DNA of 64,000 bases from Gibbula magus (lineage: Eukaryota; Mollusca; Gastropoda; Trochida; Trochidae). The DNA is taken from assembly GCA_936450465.1 (NCBI GenBank), contig OW388294.1:74576622-74640621 (forward strand). The letters run 5' to 3'. Within the stretch, counting starts at the first letter, position 1. Each line of letters starts with the position of its first letter. The translations under genes and the position numbers were made by a program. Shown here piece by piece: positions 36,401 to 48,400 of this stretch. Below the pieces are notes generated by a model. The model was given only the letters and a program-made list of their open reading frames with translations. It was not told the origin of the DNA and made no database searches.

Positions 36401-39400
36401 TTTTAAATTGAAATTTATGAAAGTATGAAATAAAGAAAGCTAAATTTTAAATTTAAGATCATTTATATGATTAATGATAACATAAACTTATCAAATCCTT
36501 TAATGTTAGTTGAAGTATAATAATATCCTAAATCAATTACATTCCGATAAATAAGTTCAGTGTGCAGTGAAGGGCAGATAGAGACTTGTATTGTTCACTC
36601 ACTTCGTCAAGAGGAGTTGCACACAACATGCATGCTAGCTTCAATCAGATAAAAGACATTGTCAATAATCACCTCCAACTCTAATAACAGCCGATCAGCC
36701 ATACTCGACCGAATTGTTTCCCTTTTGGTTACCTGCATAAAGCTCTGTTCTCGAAAGCATTTACTGTTGTTTAGTGTGTGCTTTATGGTGGGAACAGTTC
36801 TCGACTGGAGTTGTACACATAGATAAGTTGAGATTGAAATTTAAGGTATATGTTCCCTTCTTATTGGACGAAACAGGTCATGTGACCGAAATACATTCTC
36901 ATAAACATGAAATCAAAATTTAGAAAAGATAACTTCCATACTACGATGGTTAATAAGCAATTGAACATTCTAGCTGCTCATTTTAGTGTCAAACCATTCT
37001 GTGTGACCAATTTATTGGAACATCACATGCCTACAAGGAAAGGCTCTCCTAGCGCTAAGTTAGTTGTAATGTATGGAAGAACACGACCTGATGTTGTGTA
37101 TTTTCACATTAATAAATATTTATCAAGAAAATCTTCCTGTTCTTCCACTTCTAATTGCCCTTCAAAAGACGTGTTATGCATGGCTTATGACTGCCTTAGC
37201 GCTAAAATAATTTTGAAAATCTAGGTCCAGAATTAGTTTCTGGCTAAATATAAGTTTTATTGCCTAAGTCGACACCAGCAGGAAGGGGGTTAACCCAAAT
37301 CTGGAGGAAGTTTCAGTTACTTTATTGCTCTCTTGTAAAATCCAATGTCATTTTTGACTTGCCATGGATTTTGTAATTGGATTCAACTGACATGTTTCCA
37401 ATATGATACCCATGCTAAAAGCATTCATGTTCTCTCCAGCATGTAACACTTTATTAGCCAAACAAATGAATCTCTCAGGTGTAGAGTAAATTTTAAGTGG
37501 AAGAGTAAGTCGGAATTGATTTTGAACTCGTTACCTGTACAATATTAATGCAAACATATTCCTTTTATTGTTCCAGCAAATAACTGCTTTTTGTACATTG
37601 TTGCAAAATATTTTATACAAAATTATCATTTCATGCCTCACGCTGAGTAAACTTTTGTAGGAAATGATAATTTAACATGTAAACTGAATCCAATTCTTGT
37701 ATCAAGCACCTGCCAGCAGACAGGTAAATTAACATCTAACAGTGAAAAATCCCTCAATCGAAAGTCCAGGAAAACTCCAGGTATATATTTATCCCTCGCC
37801 AGTTTGTAGAAATTGATTTTGTCTTGCGTGCGAGGTGATTGTGTATTGACGTCCTGATCAATGATTACATTGTGTCTTGAGCTACATGCTACGCTCATTG
37901 TGTTTTGCACGCCTCAACGATCGGGAGAGTTTGATCGTGACAAGAAAATATGTCTTAGATGCTGTGTACAAGAGAGATTCTACATTGTTCTGTGTCAGAC
38001 CTGATCCTAAAAGACAAAGCTTGATATTTGTACAAGCAAGGCTGTTAAGCAGCCGTTAGTCTTTGAGGGTAGATGTCTTGGGAACATTTTGTTGAAAAAC
38101 TTGATGTCAGATACTTGTGTACAGTAGATAATGCTAATCCATCTAGGCTTCTAGTTCATGGTTAGACTTGATCTAATGGCGAAGTTCTATGTTTGTATAA
38201 GCAAGGCTTCTAGTTCAGGGTTAGACTTGATCTAATAGCGAAGTTCTATGTTTGTATAATCAAGGCTTTATGTCGTGGTTAGTGTTTGAGGGTGGATGCC
38301 TTGGGAGCGTTTTGTTATAGTAAATTGATTGCTCTGAACAAAAACGTTGACGTTAGATGCTCGTTTATAGTAAAACATGAAGGTTTCTAGTTCAGTGGAA
38401 GCTTGATCTAATAGAACAAAGTTCTATGTTTGTATTAGCAAGGCTTCATGTTATGGTTAGTGTTTGAGGCTGCATGCCTTAGGGAAATTTTGTTATAGTA
38501 GATTGATTTCTGGAAGCAAGAAACTTGGATGCATGTTTATAGTAGATTATGCTGATCCATAAAAGGTTACAAGTTCAATCAGGTTTTATCTAATGGCAAA
38601 GCTCAATGTTTATAAAAGCAAATCTGCATTCAGTGCTTAGGAACATTTTGTTATAGTAGATTGATTTCTGGGAGAAATAAGATACTTGCTGATGATACGT
38701 TTTGTAGAATATGTAAATACTGCTATTTTGTCTCGGGATAGTAGCTCAATGGTGATCAGATCAATTTCAAGGCTTTATGTTTGTATGATCAATGCTCCAT
38801 TCATTGCTTGGTCTTTGAGGGTGAACACCTTGGGAGCATGTGGTTATAGTGAATTGATTGTGTTGAGACAAGCTAACTTTGGACACATTCTTCCACACTG
38901 GTCAGTCGGTGGTGGTTCCAGAAGGGATTTGAATCCCTTTTTGCTTCTATGTTGGATTTACCTTGAAATTCCTGGATCCGCCTTTGTAATTTTCATCAAT
39001 AAACTCCTTGTGTAGTGGATTATTTTTTTCGATATACCTTTATATAGTGGTCACTGGTGTATCATCTGTGGAAACTACCTGCTCAATATTTCATGACTAC
39101 CTATCATTACATTCATTTGTTTTCTTTTGTAATGCAAATATTTGTCACTACTTTATCATAAATTAATCAAATTCTGACTGATTTCTTGTTCCTTTGAATG
39201 TAAAGATTTATCAGGCAGTATGATTGTGACAAGTTTCGACATGCCTCCCAAAATGAAATTTATTTCTAATTATTTATTTGTCCTTATTGACATTTCCTCT
39301 GTTAATGCTTTTGTTTATTATATCTCTCTGCATGTCTACTTGAACCATGGAATATAAATCTACCCTGTCACATGACAACCCACAGCGTTGTCTGATCGAT

Positions 39401-42400
39401 CGATCGATCTGTATCTGCCTCACAGTGCCTTCATTGATACTCTTAGCTTAGATATCTGACCCAAATTTGATATTTTTATCTTGATTACTAGTTTTAATAC
39501 TTGAAGGGGAAGCACAGTGGTGTACTGGTTAGCATGTTGGCCTCTCACACCAACGGCCTGGGTTCGAATCCTTGTGGAGACACCAAAAATTTCAGGCTCT
39601 CATACTGCCTTGTGTCTTTGGGTAAGGCACTTCATCCACATTGCACTCAGTCTGCCCAACACTTTAAAAGGGTACCTGAACATGGGAAGGAGGGATGTGC
39701 TTTATAGCGGCACCGAAAGAACAATTTCTTCAGAGTAATATTGTACCGCCATTGAGCAGTGCTTGCACTGGATATAAGAGATTAAAATGTACATTATCAT
39801 TATCATTATTATTATTATTCATTACTTGAACTTTGTGTGAGTAATATTGACCTTGGGTTTGAGTGATGGAAAAGTACTTTCAATACTTGTAATGATTTTA
39901 GAATTCATGACCAATTTAGAAAGATTTGGTACATAAAATTAAAAGTTTTATCTGGAAAGATGATGTTGTTTAGAATAGCAATGCATAATAACAAATATTT
40001 GCAGTTTGTTTTGAAATAGAATGGTTGGGGCAAGACAACCCACAATTTGGGAAAGTTTGGGATTGTTACACATGTACCAGAGATGATTTTGATGTACAAG
40101 GTTATGCTAACAGATTGATGAATGATATATCTGTGTGTATTACAGGTGGAGGGGCGAGATGAAGAACTAGAGAGGATGAGTCGAATGCTGGATGGCGGCC
40201 GCCCCGCCGATGTGGTGGCGCTCGAATCTCGCAACCGATCCAACGAGCGTATGATCTCGCACCTCAACATACAGGTCGGTTACCAGAACCAACTCTATCT
40301 TGCTGCACGGGCAATGCTTGTGTCATTTATCAATATGAAGTTTGGATATGTTAGTGTTTCCCTAAAATCTTACACATGTATGAAAATAAAAACAAATCAA
40401 GAAGTCCTCATGAAAATAAAAACAAATCAAGAAGTCCTCTAGTCATAATGAAGTCTTGAAACTGCCATTACACTCCAAACCATTTCATCTCGCCACATAT
40501 GGTTAGACCTGTGGCACCATCAAGAGCCTAAACTAAGATGATTTTATTCCTAAAAGGATAATGTAATTTCCCTTTGGTATCTTTCTACTAACCGATCTTG
40601 ATCAATCTTAGCTAATGTTAAAAGATTGGCTTAAATATGATCTTAGGAATAATTAAAGATTGGTTAGTGGAATTGCACTCTGTACCCTTAAATGGGGGGA
40701 GGAGGACACCAGTTTTGAGGAGGACACCAGTTTTTGAGGAGGACACCAGTTTTGAGGAGGGCACCAGTTTTGAGGAGGACACCAGTTTTGAGGAGGACAC
40801 CAGTTTTGAGGAGGGCACCAGTTTTGAAGAGGGCACCAGTTTTGAGGAGGACACCAGTTTTGAGGAGGGCACCAGTTTTGAGGAGGACACCAGTTTTGAG
40901 GAGGACACCAGTTTTGAGGAGGGCACCAGTTTTGAAGAGGGCACCAGTTTTGAAGAGGGCACCAGTTTTGAAGAGGGCACCAGTTTTGAAGAGGGCTTGA
41001 ATTGAAATGATGTTACTTGGTTTTACTGTCACTTTTACATCATGTTGTTGAGTGTTTGTCAAGTAGAGTGTTTATTAAGGATGTTCGCTCCTTCCTGTTG
41101 AACTTCAAAAATGAAATATGATGAAGTAAAGCTTTTTTGTCATTTTTATTTACTTCATGATATTCCACATCACCTACATACTTTTAAAAAGCAAATGAAA
41201 TAAAGAAAATGTGACTTTAGAACCTCTAAAAAGTGCTTAAACAGCATAAATGGCCTAAATTTGACTAAAAAGGGAGGTTTTCAGGTACATTTTGTGTCAA
41301 AGCTTAAAAAAACCCACACTACCATATATATTTAAAGGTTAAGGGTGGGGTGACCCTATCAACTGTTGAGGGGCAATGTGGATTGAATGCCTTTGAGTTA
41401 CTAGTTTCGTCTTAATTGTAAGACTCATCAGACTCTGTCTAAGCATTGGTTTTGGCTCTCCTGATATACTCTTAGGTGTGGTCACGTGACCTGAGGCCCC
41501 GGTGGTGTAACTTCCGGTGGTATTGCGCTGGGACTTCCGGTGGTCCGGTGGGACTTCCGGTTCCGGTGGGATTTGCCGAAAATTTTCGGTGATAACTTCC
41601 GGTGGGACTTCCGGTTCCGGTGGGACTTCCGGTTCCGGTGTAACTTCCGGTATTTCCGGTGGTATACACTCTCCAATTCTCTGTTTTTTGCAAACCCACC
41701 GATACACATTCGTATCTGCTGTACACTTCATGTCACCCAAGACATGTAAAAACAAAAGGCCCATACAGCCAATTCCTACGCCTCAAACGAATCTGTTCCA
41801 CAGGGGTCGAATATGAGAGACACAGTCTGAATCTCATCAATTACTATCTTAAACGGGGTTACCCCAAAAAGATAGTACAGCAGAACAAACTCAAAACAGA
41901 CTTGAAAGATAGAAAACAACTTCTATCTCCCAATAACACAGTACAGCCGCAAACACAGCGACCTGTATTGGTTTGCGACTACAACCCTATGAACATGGAG
42001 CTCAATAAAATCATCAGGAACAGATGGCACCTACTCCAAGGTTCCGATCTCTGCAAAGACAGTTTCCCCTCACCACATATTGCGGCATACAGGAGGAACA
42101 AAACCCTCAGAGATATGTTAGTCAAGGCTAACATTACCTACCCTCCTAAAAAACCACAAATCAGTGGTAAAGAAGTCGCATTTGTCGACCTGCCATGCAA
42201 TAAAGATGATTGCAAAATCTGCTTCAACATCAACAGGTTTACCTATTTCCATAGTACAACCACCGGACGACGTTACCCATGTGGTAACTTCAGTTGCAAA
42301 TCTCGCAACGTAGTCTACCTACTAACTTGCAACAAATGCAAAAAACAATATGTAGGTGAAACTAAAAGGGAGTTCAAAACACGCTTGTCTGAACACTTTG

Positions 42401-45400
42401 CTGATGTTACCCACAAAAGGGACAAACCAGTGGCCCTTCATTTCAATCTCCCTGACCATTCCAAGAGCGATTTATTTTACAAAGTAATCGCTCAACTCAA
42501 ACAAAATCCTGAGTTAGAGAGAACCACACAGTCTAGAAGATCTCTAGAACTGAGGTGGATATTTGAGCTACTAACGTTCCAACCGCGAGGCCTCAATGAT
42601 AAGATCGCAGGTTGAAACACTCCTCCCTTTGTTTCTCCAATTTTACCATATATATTTGTTCATTGATTTCGGTAGGGGAACATGAACTTTGTAACATATC
42701 AAAAAAGTAAAAAAAAGTTTAATACTAGAAATGTAGTATTTTAAAGTTTTTAGCAGTTTTTTTCTCATTTTCCCATAGACTCCCATGTTAAAATTGTACT
42801 TCACCCCACTATCTTACAGGCATCATATCTCGAAAAAAACCTACTACCTATTTTTCAATCATATACTTTGATCTTTCAAAAAATAAAAGTTAGAAAAAAA
42901 GTTTAATTCTATAAATTTGAGGAGCGAACATCCTTAATAAAAGCATTCCCTCGTTACAACACTTGATTTAGGGTCAATAAGAAAAATAATTAAAACTGTT
43001 TGAGAGGCATTCTAGAAGTTGGTGTAATAGAAAGACAAGGAATGATAAAGCATGATAACGGTATAAGGATCTATACCGAAACGTGAAATAAAGAAGTTGA
43101 ACGTCCATAAATTCCTTGTCATTCTAAGAAAAAATATTATCAATGAAAATGGCACTGCTTTACAGTTATTGCAGAGGGAGGAAAGTGTGCTTTTTGTGCA
43201 TGAAATACTAATACTAGGGATGAGTATTAGAGAAGGGGAAGCTAATAGGTTACGAAACTCTGCCTCAACATGAAGTACCAGACAGAAAGAGTTCACTAAC
43301 ACATCACTCTCTCCACAGGTTGACTTCCTGAACCAGAAGAACCGAGAGTTGGAGCGCAAATTTCAGGACACCAATGTCGATGCGGACACCAGGCTTACAA
43401 AGCTACAAGCTCGTAACCGAGAACTGGAGGACCAGTTACGAGATGTGGACATCATGGCCAAGAGGATACAGGTTGACAAGAACCACGTCGTTAAGACTGC
43501 CGACCGGGAAATGTATGAAGCCAAGGTAAGACACTATGTGAGGCATTGTGAAAAATATAGTTGAGGTGTCATGAAAATGTTAAAAAAGTATGTTTTAATA
43601 CGAAAAATAAAAGTACAGAAACAAGTGAGAAAGTATTGAAACTATTCATTATTGCTGGTATTGCTTCTGCTGTATTTTGCACTTAGATTTACCACCATTT
43701 ATTGATACCGTGATGGACAAATGTTTTGTAGTATTGTTATCACAGCTTTGTTTCTAATGTGTTGATTTTATTAAGAAATATTTGTTCTTGTGTTAAAATC
43801 TTCTCATTGTTCTTTTCAATGTTGTTTTGATGTCATTGAATGTTAACGTCAGTTTAGTGAAATATCCAACCTTTTCGCTGTCAACAATTTTTAAATGCAC
43901 ACAGTTTAAATGTACGAGCATTGCTCTACAATCTTGTCCTACACCCATCCACTCTGTGATGCTGTAAATTCTGTATTACTCTTGTAACAAATACATTATA
44001 CTATAATTATGACACCACCGACATTGAGACCCCACACATCCCACACATACCCCACACATACCCCACACATACCCCCACACATACCCCACACATACCCCCA
44101 CACATACCCCACACATACCCCACACATACCCCCACACATACCCCACACATACCCCCACACATACCCCACACATACCCCCACACATACTCCACACATACCC
44201 CCACACATACCCCACACATACCCCCACACATACCCCACACATACCCCCACACATACCCACACATACCCCCACACATACCCCACACATACCCAACACATAC
44301 CCCCACACATACCCCCACACATACCCCCACACATACCCCACACATACCCCACACATACCCCCACACATACCCCACACATACCCCACACATACCCCCACAC
44401 ATACCCCCACACATACCCCCACACATACCCCACACATACCCCCACATACCCCCACACATACCCCACACATACCCCACACATACCCCCACACATACCCCCA
44501 CACATACCCCCACACATACCCCCACACATACCCCCACACATACCCCCACACATACCCCACACATACCCCACACATACCCCCACACATACCCCCACACATA
44601 CCCCACACATACCCCACACATACCCCACACATACCCCCACACATACCCCCACACATACCCCACACATACCCCACACATACCCCACACATACCCCACACAT
44701 ATCCCACATATACCCCACACATACCCCCAACATTGTGATTGTTAACACACGTTTACACAGTATCTCATCACGTCCTCCCACTCTATATCACCACTTTATC
44801 CACTACAAAATAATGATAAAACTCCATGCCACCACTTTAACACACAGTCCCCACACCACATATAGCCCAACCTATAGACCACATTGCCGCACCACATTCC
44901 TACTCTGCCCCCGCTCTACACTCACTGTATCCACTGTACACAGGAGGAATTGGAGATCTCTCGACATGAGTGGGCGAGTCATATCTTGCCGCCCCACACT
45001 AAAAAACGGACACCACTATTTTACCACATCCTCACATCCCCAATCACTTCACTCCTTTTTATCCTCTTCACTCTCTACAGGAGGAGTTGGAGAAGTCGCG
45101 CTACGAGTTGGAGGGGCTGGATCTGACAGTTGCTCAGTACAAGGCTGTACGTCTACTTCTAGTCTGCTATTTGTGTGCTTCTTGTGTGTCCTATTTGTGT
45201 GTGCTTCTTGTGTGCTTTTTGTCTATAGAAGAAGTCTTGATCACTCATTTCTTACAATCATAACTAGGGTCTGTTTGATTGTGTGAAACAAAGGTCAACA
45301 AACCTATAACATGTAGATCCCAGAGTATACAGAATGGCTTGGAACTAACTGATTCAACAGCTGAACTCTTAACATGTTCCGAGGTGTCAATCTGCAGGAA

Positions 45401-48400
45401 CCTAACATATTGAAAAGGGGAATAATCCAATTTTGATTTTAAGAGAGGGGTTTGCTTCCCATCACATTTTTTTAAATTTCAGGCTTCGTGTTTTTTTATT
45501 CATCATATATTATCACAAAAATGAGTTAAATATTTGACAAAATAAGAATAAGTGGTTCTTCTACAGTTTTGCACAATCAAATAGACGCCATTGTGATTTG
45601 ACTACCTTTGCACCATTCCAATGACCAATCTCAGACCTACAATCAATCTTAGCCATTGAATTAAATGATGGCTTACAATTGATAGGGCTCAAATCGGTGT
45701 GTGGAAGCACCCCCTGGACAATGTATCCTTGCATACAAACTAGGCCTCCAATACAACCCAATAAAATACAAAGGGGTACTAAGAATAATATAACCAAAAA
45801 CATGGTCTCTTTAGGACTCTCAGGGTAATGGTTTGATGAAGGAAATAAAGCCTGTGATGTAATCAAGGAAATTTGGTGCTGATTGAACTAATATAATTTA
45901 GCATGGAACTTGTTATAATGCTTGCTGTGCATTTTGTGGGAGTACTGCAATTTACCTGGCGCTAATAATTAACAACTTCTCTGCACCACCAACCCTTACG
46001 CTAGACAAACTAACCCTAAGATCGTCGAAAGGGATCCAAGGGTTAAAAAAGATAGTCTACTGATATCCAAGGGCTAAAGAAGACAGTCTAGCTGGAATAC
46101 AAGGGTTAAAAAGATGGTATGAAATGAACAAGAATGATGTGTGCCCGGTAAAGTGCAGTCTAGCCCATTTTGTTTTTAAAAAATGAGGCATGCTGTGACA
46201 CACAAAGAAATTAATGTGTCCCTGAATGCTCATCTATTGTGTGTTTCCATCTTATTAACCTAACAGTGTGCATGAGTATTTAATGAAATATGATTTGGTA
46301 AGTAAGGTTCTATATCATAAGGGACTAAAATTTGTATACCCGGTAATCTTTTTTTGATTGCTGTGTGTTGGTTTTTTGTGTTCAAAGATTATTCATTCAC
46401 CAAATATAATGAGTCAATGAGTTACTGTTTAACGCCACTTCAGCAGTATTGCAGCCGTTAGCGGCAATTAATCAAATATACCCAGTTGTTATCAACATCA
46501 TAATACTGAAATAAAGAAGTTGAACATCCATAAATTCCTTGTCTTCCTATCATATACTTGCTGTAAATTAAGTAAAGTTTTGATTTAATCACCCGTCTAA
46601 GAGCCATATTTTGGATGAAGGATATGAAATCTAGTCCACATCATGATTAAACCAAATAAGGAAATTAAAATTTTAGAAACAATAAATTTCAGTTTTGCTT
46701 TAGGAAACAATTATAGCGTTTATCCAGATTTCATTTAAAAGAAAGCTGATGCAATAAGCATAATCATTCAGAAAAATAAATATCATTGTTGTTAAAAAGT
46801 TAGATTTTAATTATCAGATTGAAGGAAACAATTGACTAATTGTACAACATATTTCTTAACTTGAAGCTACAAGCAGTTTATCGCCCAACGTTTAGAGAGC
46901 CATTTCTCACATTGGCAAAACAATTTCCAATTACAAACTTAGAATAATTAATTTGATGTTACAGTTGTGTGATTTCCTTTAAAGAATTCCAACATATTGT
47001 GTTTTCTCCTTGTCCCCTGTTACTGCACCAAAATAACTGACAACTTTTTCTGGAACAGGAGGCAAAACGACTGGCGAAGGATCTGTCTGAGATGAAAATG
47101 AGGCTCTCTGCGAAGGAAAACGACAACCTGCGTCTTGAAGGTCTGCTAGACCGGATACAGGAGGACAAACGTCGTCTCACTCAGCGTGTCAACAAGATGA
47201 CTGCTAACGGTGAGCAGAGCATTTGATAATTATCTGAATTTTCCGTCATGTCATATGATAAGGTTATATATATTCAGCATGTCGGGAAGATTTTATGAGT
47301 GCTTCGGTAAATATTTAAATTTCTGAAACAAGTCCATCCTCACTCACCCTGAAATATTTCTATCAGTCCTTCAGTCAGATGTGTGTTTTCTAACTCTGCA
47401 GGTGATAAAGATTCCCTGTGACATTTTATTTTTTTTTTTATTAATTTCAAGTTTTCATCATTTTCACATAAAACCTTATAACAACATTTCATAGCACCTA
47501 TTGCTATGAATTTATTCTTTTATCACTTGATTAACATGTATGTTCTTTGCAACTGTTATGTTAATTTGAGTCTAAATCTACAGTTCTAAAATAACATGCT
47601 TGTTCTTCCAATGTAGAAAAAGTATTTATGAATACATTCATCAGTAAAAACTTCTGATCACTGTAACACTTAGTATAGCACTTGTTATACTAACACTTCC
47701 CCTCGTTGCCTCCCTACAGAGAAGGAGCTGGTTCTGGAGATTGAACGCCTCAAGAGGAAGAATGGTCCAGTGAAGAAGGGTAAGATCCCCAGTAAGCTGG
47801 ACGCGTTTATCCGCAGCGTGGAGGAAGAGCGAGACTACTACCGTGAACAGGCCGAGTCTCTCCAGGGTCTCCTGCGCGGCGACCCGCCCCGTGCTCGCAG
47901 TCCCGTCAGATCTCGTCCCTCGTCACGCGCTGGCAGTCCCATCAGAGATGGATCTCTGTCCAAGGCCGACAAGAAGGTGAGGATGCTCATTGTTTTATTG
48001 TTCGAGGATCACCTTGGAGAAAATGGTCAATGGGAGATAATTTCTTCTTTGCTTAACATGGTAAAATTTGGGGGAAAGTAATAGGATATGTCAGGATAAT
48101 AAAGATGTGTAAGATTTTGTATATTTTAGCCCCATATTTTCCCCATATGAGGATTTACATAAAGGATACTAAATGGCCTTCCATTTAATACTGTTTTTAT
48201 TAGATAATTTAATGTTTTGGTATGAAATGAGCGAAACTGATACCAACTCAATTACAAGTTAAGTAAAATTTTATTATATGGAAGGGATTTTAGTATTCTG
48301 TTTATAACCTGTTCAAATTAATCAAGCAAAGTTGCCATCAGTGTGCTGAAACAAATATTTTAGTAGGTTATCGATCTATTGTGACGTCACATCTGTATTG

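Larger units (their letters stand above)
41071..42941. mobile_element. 1.87-kb block with 22-bp terminal inverted repeats
   Basis: tttattaaggatgttcgctc plus ct at 41071-41092 is the exact complement of 42920-42941. Beyond these 22 bp the ends do not match. The block encloses a TTCCGG-rich minisatellite and a truncated Penelope-like element but no transposase frame, so it looks like a non-autonomous DNA element that received other insertions. Confidence 0.7.

Noticed and set aside
36907..37224. 105-codon open frame in intron 3
   Set aside because: No motif, ordinary AT-rich composition and no flanking splice support.
41339..41764. Minus-strand frames rich in PEVPPEPEVP or TGSYTGTGSP
   Set aside because: They arise from the TTCCGG minisatellite, antisense to the Penelope-like coding sequence.
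43976..45286. Open frames of 237-425 codons in the C-rich minisatellite
   Set aside because: Products are pure repeat translations present in several frames on both strands.
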